From contig CAVTMP010000010.1 of the NCBI GenBank assembly GCA_963735885.1, positions 186,001 to 250,000 of the forward strand: 64,000 nucleotides of DNA. Direction: 5' to 3'. How positions within the stretch are numbered: position 1 is the stretch's first letter; every line of letters begins with the position of its first letter. The position numbers and the translations under genes were made by a program. Below the pieces are notes generated by a model that made no database searches, was not told the origin of the DNA, and worked only from the letters and a program-made list of their open reading frames with translations. This DNA comes from JBBSBL01 sp963735885 (lineage in GTDB: Bacteria > Actinomycetota > Thermoleophilia > Solirubrobacterales > Solirubrobacteraceae). This document shows positions 8,501 to 17,772 of this stretch, piece after piece.

Positions 8501-11500
8501 GGAGCATCGCCGTCGTGGCGGGCACCGGCGGCACGGACGCCGGACCGGCCTCGGGCCGCGCCACGGAGACCGACGTCCCGGCGCCGCGCCACCTCGGGGT
8601 CGCGCCCGACGGGACGCTGTACATCGCCAGCGCCGAGACCTACGACAGCGGGCGCGCGCCCGTCGTGGCGGTGTCCACCACGGGCCGGCTCACGCCCTTC
8701 GCCGGCGACGGCGCCTGCACGCGCACGGTCGTCCCCGAGTCCATCAACCCGCTCGCCGAGTGCATCGCCCGGGTCGACGCGATGACCGTCCTGCCCGACG
8801 GATCGGTCGTCTACGCGGGGCTCGGAACGGTGCTGCGACGGACCGGGTCCCCCCTGCCGGGCTTCGGCGGCTCGACCCTCGAGATCCCCTCCGCCGACGG
8901 GCGGACGGTGGACGTCTTCGACCGCGGCGGCCGGCACCTGGAGACCCGCGACGCGCTGACCAACGGCCGGCGCTACCGCTTCGGCTACGACACGGCGGGC
9001 CGTCTGAGCTCGATCACCGACGGCTCCGGGAGGGTCACGCGGATCGAGCGCGCCGCCGACGGGCGGCCGACGGCCATCGTGGCGCCGGGCGGCGCGCGGA
9101 CCGCGCTCGCGGTGGGCCGGGACGGTGACCTCGCGACGGTGACGAACCCCCTGGGCGGCGCCTATCAGCTCGCCTATGCGCCCGGCGGCCTGCTGAAGTC
9201 GCTCACCCAGCCCGGCGGCGGCGTCCTGGCGATGCAGTACGACGATCGCGGCCTGCTCACCCGCGACACCGACGCGGACGGCGTCCGCCTCGACCTCGCG
9301 CGCACCGAGACCGACGACGCCGTGTCGGTCGGAGTGACCGACGGCGACGGGCACACCACGACCTACCGGGACGAGCGGCGACCGGACGGGACCGACCGCC
9401 GGACGGTGACCGAGCCCGCGGGCGGGGTGCGGACCGTCATCAGGGCTCCGGACGGAACCACGAAGCAGACCGATCCGGACGGGACGACGATCGCGCAGCG
9501 CCTCGGTCCGGATCCCCGCTTCGGGCTGCTCGCGCCCGTCGTCGAGTCGCGCACGGTCACCCGCCCGAGCGGCCGCACGACCGCGCTCGCCGAGACGCGG
9601 ACCGCCACCTTCGCCACGCCGGGCGACCGCCGATCGAGACTCGTCCGGCTCGAGGACGACGTCACGGTCGACGGGAAGACGCGGAGGTCGGCCTACGCGG
9701 CGGGCTCGCGCACGGCCTCGTGGCGCACGGCCGCCGGGCGGCTCTGGCGCTGGACGCTCGACGACCTCGGCCGCACCACCGAGATCCGGCCGCCGGGGGA
9801 GTCGCCGATCACCCGCACCTTCGACGGGAACGGCCGGCTCACGCGCGTCGCACAGGGGAGCAGCCGGATCAGGCTGACCTACGACGCCGCCGGCCACGTC
9901 GTCTCCCGCGCGGAGACCGGCGGTCCCACCCGCACGCAGACGTGGGACGCCGCCGACCGGCTGCGCTCGGTGACCGAGGCCGGCGCCACCGTGGTCTACG
10001 GCCACGACGCCGACGGCCGACGCACGAGCGTGCGCCTGCCACGCGGCGGGACCTACGCCGAGGCGGTGAGCCCGGCGGGACGGGACCACGGCTCCACCGC
10101 GCCGGGCGACACGGCCGGCCTGACGCGGGAGTTCACGCTCGGCGGTCGCCTCGACCGCGAGACCTGGCCGGGCGGACGGGTCGTCGACACCTCCACGGAC
10201 GCCGCCGGCCGCCTCGCCGGGCGCTCCGGGGGCGGCGTCCAGACGAGCTTCGGCTACGCGGACGCGACCGATCGGCTGACCACGCTCATCCGCAGCGCCC
10301 CGCCGACGGGCGCGGGAGGCGCTCCCGAGCCCGCGGCGACGCTCGCCTTCGCCTACGACGGCGACCTCCCGACCTCGCTCACGTGGGGCGGGCCGTTCGC
10401 CGCCACGGCCGCCCTCGCCCACGACGGCGCGGGCCGGCTCACGAAGCTCTCCGAGACCGTCGCCGGGACCACGACCGAGTTCGCCGTTCCCCACGACGAC
10501 GACGGGCTCGCCGCCGGGATCGGCGCGTTCACCTTCACGCGAGACGGGCCTCGCGGGCGCGTGAGCGCGGCGCGGGCGGGCGGCCTGAGGGCGGCGTTCG
10601 GCTTCGACGCCGCCGGCCGGCCGAACGCCCGGGTCTACGAGGCGAACGGGAAGGTCGTGTATCGGGAGGACCTGGGCTACGACCGCTCCTCGCGGGTGAT
10701 CCACCGCCGGGAGACGACGCCCGAGGGCGCGCTCGACCTGACGTTGGGCTACGACGGCGCGTCACGGCTCGCGGAGGTCAGGCGCGGGGCCGCCGTCGTC
10801 GAGCGCTACGGCTGGGACGCCGACGGCAACCGCAGCCGCCGGCGGGTCGGCGCGGAGCCGGCGGAGACGACGACGTACGACACCGGCGACCGCATCGCGA
10901 GGGCCGGCGATGTCCAGTACACCGTCGACGCCGACGGCGTCGTCACCCGACGCGGCGGCGACACGTTCGCCTACACGGCCGACGGCGAGCTGACCCGGGC
11001 GGTCGTCGGCACGCGGACGATCACCTACCGCTACGACGGCGTGGGGCGACGCATCTCGCGCACCGATCCGGACGGCACGACGCGCTACCTCTACGACGAC
11101 CCGCGCGACGTCCACCGGTTGACCGCCACCATCGACCCGGGCGGCGGCTCGACGCGCTACCTCTACGACGGCGAGGGCCTGCTGCTCGCCATCGAGCGCG
11201 GCGGCGAGCGCTTCCTCGTGGGCACCGACGTGAACGGCACGCCCCACGTGGTCGCCGACGCCACGGGCAGGGTCAGGCGGCGGATCGCCACCGACAGCTT
11301 CGGCCGGGTCACCGCGGACACGGCACCGGCGTTCCCGCTCGCCGTCGGCTTCGGCGGTGGCCTCGCCGACCCGGACACCGGCCTCGTCCGCCTCGGGGTC
11401 CGCGACTACGACCCCGAGACCGGGCGCTTCACCGCGCGCGACCCGGCGCGCTTCGACGCCGGCGACCCGAACCTCTACGCGTACGCCGGGGGCGATCCGG

Positions 11501-11799
11501 TGGCGCGGCGCGACCCGACCGGGCTCGGCGGCGGCGCGCCGGCGCCGGGCGGCCTGGGCGGCGGCGCGTCCCCCCTCGCCGACACCACGGGCTCGAACCC
11601 GTGCGTCGAGGCCGGCGGCGGCGCGACGATCGGCGCGGACGTCGGACCGGACTTCGAAGGCGGCGACGGCCCGGGCGTGGGGAGCGGCGGCGACGGACCG
11701 GGCTTCGGCGCGTCGGGCGGCGGGACCCTCATCGAGCCGCTCGACCTCGAGGTCTCCCACCGGGCGGAGCTCGACGGGGAGCCCTGCGGCCCCCGGTAG
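5565..11799 (+). CDS. teneurin-like RHS/YD-repeat secreted protein (one frameshift)
   Basis: About 2077 residues once one extra base near 6696 is removed. Before it the frame reads VRATEDATGGDG, after it PEQVPGSLPATAAY, the usual continuation in RHS proteins. Domains in order: signal peptide (ALLVAPAISSGAAA); a CARDB-like beta domain; a transthyretin/carboxypeptidase-regulatory-like domain (about 221-290, GRVRDGDGRPLAGARVRV); an FN-plug-like part after the frameshift; an NHL-type propeller (about 765-1100, repeated GPDGTVYL/APDGTLYI blades); then a long YD-repeat shell (about 1120-1900). It closes with an RHS core (about 1860-1985, GRFTARDPARFDAGDPNLYAYA). After the core only about 90 glycine-rich residues follow, with no recognisable toxin domain and no immunity gene downstream. 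This order resembles the teneurin/Tc-toxin-C shell. Such proteins encapsulate or display a C-terminal cargo; the role here is unknown. Confidence 0.88.
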
Positions 11800-11841
11800 C
11801 CGGCGACGCGGTCGAGATTCTCCCCGAGCGCCATCCAGCGC

Positions 11842-13311
11842 TCAGCCCCGCCAGCGTCGCTCGAACGGCAGCCGCCAGCCGTACGGCGCCACGAGCGCCT
11901 TCACCGACTCCGGCCCCCACGACCCGACCCAGTAGGGCTGGACCGGGGGCGGCGCCTCGAGCAGCGGCGCGGAGACCGCCCACAGCCGCTCGATGCCCTC
12001 GGCGGTGGTGAACAGCGTGTGGTCGCCGGTCATCGCGTCGACGATGAGCCGCTCGTAGGCCTCGAGGACGTCCTCGTGCAGGTCGGTCTCCGACAGCGAG
12101 AACTGGAAGCTCGCCTTGTGCAGGCGCATGCCCGTCCCGGGCTTCTTCGCGTAGAAGGAGAGCGACAGCCGCGCCGACTCGTCGAGGTCGAAGGTGAGGT
12201 GGTCGGTCCCGAAGCGCCCGACGCCCGACCCGGGCGGGAACATCGCGTGCGGCGGCTCGCGAAAGGCGATCGAGATGATGCGCGCCCCCTCCTCCATCCG
12301 CTTCCCGGTGCGCAGGAAGAACGGCACGCCGGACCAGCGCCAGTTGTCGATCTCCGCGCGCAGGGCCACGAACGTCTCGGTCTGGGAGTCGGGCGCGACG
12401 CCGGGCTCGTCGCGGTAGCCCGCGTACTGGCCCCGGATCACGGAGGCGGGGTCGATCGGCTGCAGGGAGCGGAAGACCTTGTTCTTCTCCTCGGTGATCG
12501 CCTGCGGCTCGAGCGCGCTCGGCGGCTCCATCGCGACGAAGGCGAGGATCTGGAAGAGGTGGGTCACGACCATGTCGCGGTAGGCGCCGGTGGCCTCGTA
12601 GAACCCCGCCCGCGAGCCGACCGCGAGCGTCTCGGGCACGTCGATCTGCACGTGATCGATGTGGTCGCGGTTCCAGATCGGCTCGAACAGGCCGTTGGCG
12701 AAGCGCAGCGCGAGGATGTTCTGCGCCGCCTCCTTGCCGAGGAAGTGGTCGATCCGGAACACGTCGGCCTCGGCGAACACCTCGTGCACGGCGGCGTTGA
12801 GCTCGCGCGCGGAGTCGAGGTCGGTGCCGAACGGCTTCTCCATGATCACGCGTGCGCGGTCCGCCAGCCCGGCCTCGCGGAGCATGGCCACGACGGCGGT
12901 GGCCGCTCGCGGCGGGACGCTGAGGTAGTGCAGCCGACGGGGCTCCCCGCCGAGCGCCCGCTCCGCCTCCCCGACCGCCGCGGCGAGCCGCTGCGGACCG
13001 CCGGCCTGATCGACGTAGGCGATCCGATCGGCGAAGGGCGCCCACGACTCCTCCTCGATCGGCTTGCGGGCGAACGCCTCGCACGCCTCGCGCGCGAGCG
13101 CGCGGAAGCCGTCGTCGTCGTGCGCGTCCAGCGACGTCGCGACGATCCGGTAGTCGGCCGGCATGAGACCGGATCCGGCGAGGCGGAGCAGGCCCGGGAG
13201 GAGCTTGCGCCGTGCCAGGTCGCCCGTGGCCCCGAAGAGGACGACCACGTGCGGCTCCGGCCGCGGCGCGGGAGTGTCGATGACCTCGGGAGCGTCAGCG
13301 GCGCGGGCCAC
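11842..13311 (-). CDS. zwf: glucose-6-phosphate 1-dehydrogenase
   Basis: 489 residues, the normal length. It oxidises glucose 6-phosphate to 6-phosphogluconolactone with NADP+ in the cytosol, the first step of the oxidative pentose phosphate pathway. Seen: the Rossmann motif VVLFGATGDLARRKLLP at the N terminus, the active-site signature RIDHFLGKEAAQN near 185-197, and EKPFGTDL before it. The usual neighbours (gnd, tal, pgl, opcA) are not adjacent; the gene stands alone, facing the RHS gene across 42 bases and divergent from the SHOCT protein gene. The GTG start at 13311 is preceded by a TAGCGT -10 box eight bases away and matches the family N terminus after a short extension. Confidence 0.95.
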   Translation of the reverse strand: MARAADAPEVIDTPAPRPEPHVVVLFGATGDLARRKLLPGLLRLAGSGLMPADYRIVATSLDAHDDDGFRALAREACEAFARKPIEEESWAPFADRIAYVDQAGGPQRLAAAVGEAERALGGEPRRLHYLSVPPRAATAVVAMLREAGLADRARVIMEKPFGTDLDSARELNAAVHEVFAEADVFRIDHFLGKEAAQNILALRFANGLFEPIWNRDHIDHVQIDVPETLAVGSRAGFYEATGAYRDMVVTHLFQILAFVAMEPPSALEPQAITEEKNKVFRSLQPIDPASVIRGQYAGYRDEPGVAPDSQTETFVALRAEIDNWRWSGVPFFLRTGKRMEEGARIISIAFREPPHAMFPPGSGVGRFGTDHLTFDLDESARLSLSFYAKKPGTGMRLHKASFQFSLSETDLHEDVLEAYERLIVDAMTGDHTLFTTAEGIERLWAVSAPLLEAPPPVQPYWVGSWGPESVKALVAPYGWRLPFERRWRG

Positions 13312-13319
13312 GGCCGCGG

Positions 13320-13325
13320 ACGCTA
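13320..13325 (-). promoter_or_regulatory. -10 box TAGCGT of zwf
   Basis: TAGCGT on the minus strand, eight bases upstream of the GTG start at 13311; leaderless arrangement. Confidence 0.5.
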
Positions 13326-13390
13326 GAGGATCGGTTCGGTGCCCGCGTGCGCCGCCTGGGCCATCGGTCCACTCGCGCCGGGCCCGGCCC

Positions 13391-13396
13391 TATCCT
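13391..13396 (+). promoter_or_regulatory. -10 box TATCCT of the SHOCT protein gene
   Basis: TATCCT lies 28 bases before the GTG at 13425, leaving room for a short leader with the strong ribosome-binding site GGGGGAG at about 13414-13420. Confidence 0.4.
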
Positions 13397-13424
13397 GACC
13401 GCCGAGTCAACCCGGGGGAGCGAC

Positions 13425-13916
13425 GTGTTCAGGAGCAAGAAGGCCAAGGCGGCGAATCTCTTCGAGACGGGGACGAAGGCCGTGGGGACGATCACGAGCG
13501 TGCAGGACACCGGCATGACCGTGAACGACAACCCGCGGGTGAAGATGACGTTCCGCGTCGAGCCGCTCGACGGCGCGGCGCCCTTCGAGGCCGAGAAGAC
13601 GAGCACGGTTCCGCGGGTCGCGATCCCGCAGGCGGGGCAGCGCTACCCGATCTGGTTCGATCCGGAGAGCCGGGAGTTCGCCTACGCCACGGTCGACGGC
13701 GGCGACGAGGGCCGCCGGCAGATCGTGGCCCTCTTCGGCGAGGCCTTCGGGGCCGACGGCTCCGGGGTCGGCCGGGCCGCGCCGGTGGACGCGGCGCCCG
13801 CCCCCGGCGCCGATCCGCTCGAGCGGATCGCCAAGCTCGACGAGCTGCGCCGCAGCGGCGCGCTCACCGACGAGGAGTTCGCCGCCCAGAAGCAGAAGCT
13901 CCTCGCCGACCTCTAG
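13425..13916 (+). CDS. SHOCT domain protein
   Basis: 163 residues from a GTG preceded by GGGGGAG. The N-terminal part (FETGTKAVGTITSVQDTG, then a beta-rich segment ending IWFDPESREFAYA) looks like a small beta-barrel module of the DUF3592 kind. The last 30 residues (DPLERIAKLDELRRSGALT, then DEEFAAQKQKLL) are a clear SHOCT motif, a short helical hairpin found at protein ends and thought to aid oligomerisation. No signal peptide or membrane segment is seen, so it is probably cytosolic. Function unknown. Confidence 0.75.
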   Translation: MFRSKKAKAANLFETGTKAVGTITSVQDTGMTVNDNPRVKMTFRVEPLDGAAPFEAEKTSTVPRVAIPQAGQRYPIWFDPESREFAYATVDGGDEGRRQIVALFGEAFGADGSGVGRAAPVDAAPAPGADPLERIAKLDELRRSGALTDEEFAAQKQKLLADL

Positions 13917-13948
13917 CCGGCCCGGCCGGCCCCCCCGAAGGGCGCCGG

Positions 13949-13990
13949 TTGGGGGGACCCCCAAGACCCTCGGGATGCCGTCTGGGGGTC
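13949..13990 (+). promoter_or_regulatory. two mutually exclusive hairpins upstream of a secreted-protein gene
   Basis: TTGGGGGGACCCCCAA (13949-13964) can fold with a six-base-pair stem and a GGAC loop. The same C run (13956-13962 plus 13964-13967) can instead pair with 13980-13990 in an 11-base-pair stem with one bulged A and a 12-base loop. The pair lies between the SHOCT gene stop (13916) and the ATG at 14068. No U-tract follows, so it is not an ordinary terminator. It could be an attenuator or a protein-binding leader; the role is inference. Confidence 0.35.
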
Positions 13991-14067
13991 TGCCCGATGC
14001 GCGATCGACCCGGCGCTGGGACGGTGGCTCCATGCTCCGTTCCACGACACGAGAAGCGAGGGAGATC

Positions 14068-14532
14068 ATGCGGACATCCACCATCACGGCGCTCGTCGCC
14101 GCGCTCGGCCTCGCGGTCGCCGCCGCGCCGGCCGCCGCCAGGCCCGTCGCCTACCAGGGCAAGACCAAGGGCGGCTACAGCGTCACGTTCAAGCGCTCGG
14201 GCGCCCGGATCTCCGGGATCACGACGGGCGTGCCGACGGTGTGCCTGGCCACCAACCGCTACGGCAGGTCCGAGTCCGGCGTCGAGCTCTTCCAGCCGCC
14301 GGGCGCCTTCACGCTCGGCCGCACGGCCAAGGTCTCGGCCTACCAGAAGCCCGTGATGTACTACTCGAAGGTCACGAAGAACTACACCGTGACCGTGAAG
14401 CGCGGCGCCCGGGGCCGGATCTCGGGGAGGCTGAAGGTCGTCTTCTCGTTCATCGTGCCCACGTTCCCGATGCCCTCGATGATCATCTACGGCTGCGTCG
14501 GCAGCACGACGTTCACCGCGAAGCCGCGCTGA
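14068..14532 (+). CDS. small secreted protein of unknown function
   Basis: 154 residues from ATG 14068, with GAGGGAG just upstream as ribosome-binding site. The first 27 residues are a signal peptide (RTSTITALVAALGLAVAAAP, cleaved near AAARPVA). The mature part is a lysine/arginine-rich beta protein (KTKGGYSVTFKRSGARISGI) with two cysteines (VPTVCLA, IIYGCVG) that could form a disulfide. Short proteins of this look, beginning with an xGxYxGxTxxG-like sequence, are common in Solirubrobacterales genomes; their function is not known to me. Confidence 0.65.
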   Translation: MRTSTITALVAALGLAVAAAPAAARPVAYQGKTKGGYSVTFKRSGARISGITTGVPTVCLATNRYGRSESGVELFQPPGAFTLGRTAKVSAYQKPVMYYSKVTKNYTVTVKRGARGRISGRLKVVFSFIVPTFPMPSMIIYGCVGSTTFTAKPR

Positions 14533-14555
14533 GCACCCCGGATCCGCGCCCGACC

Positions 14556-14589
14556 GGCCCCCGGTCCCGTCGCCACGGGGCCGGGGGCC
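14556..14589. terminator. 15-bp GC hairpin between convergent genes
   Basis: GGCCCCCGGTCCCGT and ACGGGGCCGGGGGCC form a 15-base-pair stem (one G-T wobble) around a CGCC loop, between the convergent stops at 14532 (+) and 14591 (-). There is no T-tract on either side, as is frequent in high-GC actinobacteria. It most likely ends both transcripts. Confidence 0.55.
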
Positions 14590-14590
14590 G

Positions 14591-15229
14591 CTACTCGTCG
14601 CGCGGCGCGGGCTGGAAGACGATGCGCTTGAGCTCGGCCACCGAGCCGCCGCCGAGACGCAGCGCGGTCTGGAACCCCTCGGCCCCGAGCTCCCCGGCGT
14701 CGAGCGCGCGGCGCAGCTCGTTGAGCGTGCCGCGCGCCTCCTCGGGGACCTGATCGCGACCGACCTCCAGCAGCAGCGCGTGGCGCGGGCGCTTGACGCG
14801 CGCGGCGTGGCGGAGCCAGCGATCGCGCTCGGCCGGGTCGAGGCCCTCGGCCACGTAGACGACGGTCTGGCCGGCGGTGAGGCGCTTGAGCACCGTGGCC
14901 TCGAGCAGCTGGTCGGCCCGGGCCTCGAGCTCCGCGTCGGGCACGCGCCCCTCGATGAGCCGGCGGACCTTGCCGGTCGAGAGCACGGCCCCGGCGTCCT
15001 CGATGACCCGCGCGACCAGCCGATCGGCCTCGGCCGGCGCCGCGGAGACGACGACGAGCAGGCTTCCGGGCGAGTAGCGCAGACGGTCGGCGGGTCGCAG
15101 GACGCGGCATCGCGTGGAGATGTCCGCCGGCCGCGGCGGGGCGCCGTCGCGCCGCGGCCGATCCGAGGACCAGCCGGTCCGCTCGTCGGTCGAGATCTTC
15201 ACGCTGCGGGGGGCGGGGGTTTCGGGCAT
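14591..15229 (-). CDS. P-loop-less relative of polynucleotide-kinase-type AAA kinases
   Basis: 212 residues from ATG 15229 (a GTG six codons upstream is possible). The region YSPGSLLVVVSAAPAEADRL lines up with the start of PNKP/zeta-like kinases (YxPGSLVVVxGxPGxGKST), but the Walker A glycines, lysine and Ser/Thr are replaced. The following VLSTGKVRRLIEG matches the helix after the P-loop, VVYVAEG the Walker-B-like strand, and RRALDAGELGAEGF the lid and C-terminal region. It is therefore probably a catalytically dead or altered member of the family. It sits between a secreted protein gene and the MMPL transporter gene. Family assignment is by eye and only moderate. Confidence 0.6.
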   Translation of the reverse strand: MPETPAPRSVKISTDERTGWSSDRPRRDGAPPRPADISTRCRVLRPADRLRYSPGSLLVVVSAAPAEADRLVARVIEDAGAVLSTGKVRRLIEGRVPDAELEARADQLLEATVLKRLTAGQTVVYVAEGLDPAERDRWLRHAARVKRPRHALLLEVGRDQVPEEARGTLNELRRALDAGELGAEGFQTALRLGGGSVAELKRIVFQPAPRDE

Positions 15230-15274
15230 GCCCCCATCTTGCCGCACCCGGAGGCTCGACCCCAGAAGCTGAGC

Positions 15275-17557
15275 CTAGACGCGGGTCCGCTCGGCGGTCG
15301 CGGCGTCGTTCGCCGCCCGGATGCCGCTCGCCGCCGGGACGCCGTTCTCCGCCGGAAGGTCGCTCTCCGCCACGTCCGGGGCCTCGCCCGCCACGTCCCG
15401 TCCCTCGACGGTCATGTGCGGCAGGCGACGATCGAGCCGGCCCGGGAGCCACCACGTCCGCTCGCCGAGGATCTCGAGCACCGCCGGCAGGATGAGCACG
15501 CGGATCACGAAGGCGTCGATGAACACGGCGGCGGCCAGCCCGAAGCCGAACATCATGATCACCCGCTCCCCGCCGAGGATGAAGGACGAGAAGACGAGCA
15601 CCATGATCGTGGCGGCCGCGGTGACGACGCGCCCCGTCTTCGCCAGCCCGTCGCGCACCGCCCCGGAGGCGTCCGCGGTGCGGACCCACTCCTCCCGGAT
15701 GCGGGAGACGAGGAACACCTCGTAGTCCATCGACAGGCCGAACACGATCGCGAAGAGCATCACCGGGAGGAACGCCTCGATCGGGCCCGGCTCGATCCCG
15801 GTCAGCCCGCCCAGCCAGCCCTCCTGGAAGACGCCCACCACGAGGCCGAGCGCCGCCCCGATCGAGAGCAGGTTCATCGCGGCGGCCTGCACCGGGATGA
15901 GCAGCGAGCGGAAGACCACGAGCAGGAGCAGGGCGCTGAGCAGGACCACCGCGCCGATGAACAGGGGAAGCTTGCCGGCCAACACGTCGGCGATGTCGAT
16001 GAAGGCGGCGGTCTGTCCCCCGACGACGACCGTCGCCCCGCTCGCCCGGGCCAGCGGCGGCAGCACGTCCGCCCGCAGGCGCCGCACGAGCGCGTCCGTG
16101 GCGGGCGACTGCGGCGAGGCGGCCGGATAGACGGCGAGCGTGGCCACCCGACCGGACGGGGAGATGCGCGGCGGGGCCACGGCGGCGGCGCCCGGCGTCG
16201 CCGCGGCGGCGCGAGCGACGTCCCCCACCAGGCGCCGGTCGCGCCCGGGCGGCGCGACGACCACGGTCAGCGGCCCGTTGAAGCCGGGGCCGAAGCCCTC
16301 GGCGAGCAGGTCGTAGGCCTTGCGGGTCGTCGTCCCGGCCGGGTCGTTGCCGGCGTCGCTGTGGCCGAGGCGCAGGCCGAGCGCCGGCGCCCAGGCCACG
16401 AGGAGGACCAGCGTGCCGGCGAACGCGCAGGCCCAGCGATGGCGGGCGACGAAGACCGCCCAGCGCGCCCACCCGGACGGCAGCGGCGCGGCGCCGACGG
16501 CGTGCGGCGCCTCCGCGGGGGCGGTCGCCGCACGCCGCCGCGCCCGGCGACCGGGCCGCCCGACCCGCCGCCCGACGAATCCGAGCAGCGCCGGGGTGAG
16601 GGTCAGCGAGGCCGCGAGCACGAACAGCACGGCAAGCGAGGCGGCGACGGCGACCCCGTAGAGGAAGGCGACGCCGAGCAGCACCATCCCGAGCAGCGAG
16701 ATGACCACCGTGACGCCGGCGAAGGCCACGGCGCGGCCCGCGGTGTCCATCGCCGCGACCGTCGCCGACTCGACGTCCCCGCCGTTGGCCCGGTAGGCCT
16801 CGCGGAAGCGGGTGACGATGAAGAGCGCGTAGTCGATCCCGACGCCGAGGCCGATCATCGCGGCGAGCTGGGGCGAGAAGTCGGCCATGTCGATCACGTT
16901 GCTGAGCGCGCCGACGATCGCGAGGCCGGTGCCCAGGCCGAAGAGCGCGGTGAGGACCGGCAGGCCCATGGCGACGAGCGAGCCGAAGGTGAGAAGCAGC
17001 ACGACGACGACGGCGGCGAGCCCGATGGCCTCCGTGGCCGCCGGCGCGGCACGCTGGGTCTGCTCGATGGCCTGGCCGCCGAGCTCGACGGCGAGCGCGG
17101 GACCCGCCGCGGCCCGCGCCGTGTCGACGACGCGCTGGATGGCGGGCTTCGGCAGGTCGTTCGCGCGGCCGTCGAACCGCAGCGTCGCGAAGGCGATGCG
17201 GCCGTCGCGCGAGATCGCGGCCCGCCCGGCGCGCTCGTAGGGCCCCGCCACCGAGGCGACCCGGGGCAGGCGGGCGACCTGCGCGAGCATCCGCTCCACC
17301 CGCGCGCGGATCACGGGGTCCGTCACGGACCCGGTGCGCGCCCGCAGCACGATCTGGTCGACGTCGCCGGACTGGGCGGGGAACTCCCGTTCGAGGAGGT
17401 CGGCCGCCTTCTGCGTCTGCGTGCCCGGCAGCGTGAAGTCGGCGGCGTAGTTCGTCCCGGCGCCCGAGGCGATCGCTCCGGCGCCGACGAGCGCGAGCAC
17501 CCAGGCGGCGAGGACGACGCGACGGCGCCGCACGCACAGGCGGGCGAGGCGGGTCAT
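15275..17557 (-). CDS. MMPL/RND family transporter
   Basis: 760 residues from ATG 17557; the open frame upstream lacks a transmembrane or family-like sequence. The layout is typical of actinobacterial MMPL proteins: an N-terminal membrane helix (VVLAAWVLALVGAGAIASGA), a first periplasmic domain, a cluster of five to six helices (AVVVVLLLTFGSLVAMGLP), a second loop domain, and a second helix cluster with FGLSMDYEVFL and the first copy LGVGIDYALFI. These GxxxDY motifs carry the aspartate and tyrosine pairs used for proton-driven export of lipids or drugs. No TetR-type regulator is adjacent. Substrate unknown. Confidence 0.88.
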   Translation of the reverse strand: MTRLARLCVRRRRVVLAAWVLALVGAGAIASGAGTNYAADFTLPGTQTQKAADLLEREFPAQSGDVDQIVLRARTGSVTDPVIRARVERMLAQVARLPRVASVAGPYERAGRAAISRDGRIAFATLRFDGRANDLPKPAIQRVVDTARAAAGPALAVELGGQAIEQTQRAAPAATEAIGLAAVVVVLLLTFGSLVAMGLPVLTALFGLGTGLAIVGALSNVIDMADFSPQLAAMIGLGVGIDYALFIVTRFREAYRANGGDVESATVAAMDTAGRAVAFAGVTVVISLLGMVLLGVAFLYGVAVAASLAVLFVLAASLTLTPALLGFVGRRVGRPGRRARRRAATAPAEAPHAVGAAPLPSGWARWAVFVARHRWACAFAGTLVLLVAWAPALGLRLGHSDAGNDPAGTTTRKAYDLLAEGFGPGFNGPLTVVVAPPGRDRRLVGDVARAAAATPGAAAVAPPRISPSGRVATLAVYPAASPQSPATDALVRRLRADVLPPLARASGATVVVGGQTAAFIDIADVLAGKLPLFIGAVVLLSALLLLVVFRSLLIPVQAAAMNLLSIGAALGLVVGVFQEGWLGGLTGIEPGPIEAFLPVMLFAIVFGLSMDYEVFLVSRIREEWVRTADASGAVRDGLAKTGRVVTAAATIMVLVFSSFILGGERVIMMFGFGLAAAVFIDAFVIRVLILPAVLEILGERTWWLPGRLDRRLPHMTVEGRDVAGEAPDVAESDLPAENGVPAASGIRAANDAATAERTRV

Positions 17558-17592
17558 CGACGTCCGGGGCGGAGGCGCGCCATGCCGTCGGG

Positions 17593-17598
17593 AGGGTA
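17593..17598 (-). promoter_or_regulatory. -10 box TACCCT of the MMPL gene
   Basis: TACCCT on the minus strand, 35 bases before the ATG at 17557. The 215-base divergent region to the acylase gene otherwise shows no clear repeat or operator. Confidence 0.35.
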
Positions 17599-17704
17599 GC
17601 CGCGAACTCTGAGAGACCCCGGTCAGGGTGCGCCGGCGAGGGTGATTCCCGCTCGCCCCCGTCATGAGCCCGACCGGAAGCTCCCGCGGCGGCGCCGGAC
17701 CCGG

Positions 17705-17710
17705 TAGGTT
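17705..17710 (+). promoter_or_regulatory. -10 box TAGGTT of the acylase gene
   Basis: TAGGTT lies about 62 bases before the ATG at 17773, giving a leader of roughly 55 bases that contains the ribosome-binding site CGGGAG. A GTG at 17716 directly after the box is in frame but would precede the signal peptide with a charged stretch. Confidence 0.4.
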
Positions 17711-17772
17711 CGCACGTGGAGGACGCGGCCGGGATCGAGGCCGCGCGAGATCGTCGGACTCGGGAGAGCCGC

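Noticed and set aside
6079..10704. 1541-codon minus-strand open frame opposite the RHS gene
   Set aside because: Low-complexity Arg/Ala/Gly/Val product, fully antisense to clear YD and NHL repeats.
5565..11799. Frameshift near 6696 as programmed frameshifting
   Set aside because: No slippery heptamer or downstream structure is evident, and similar single-base errors occur across the window.
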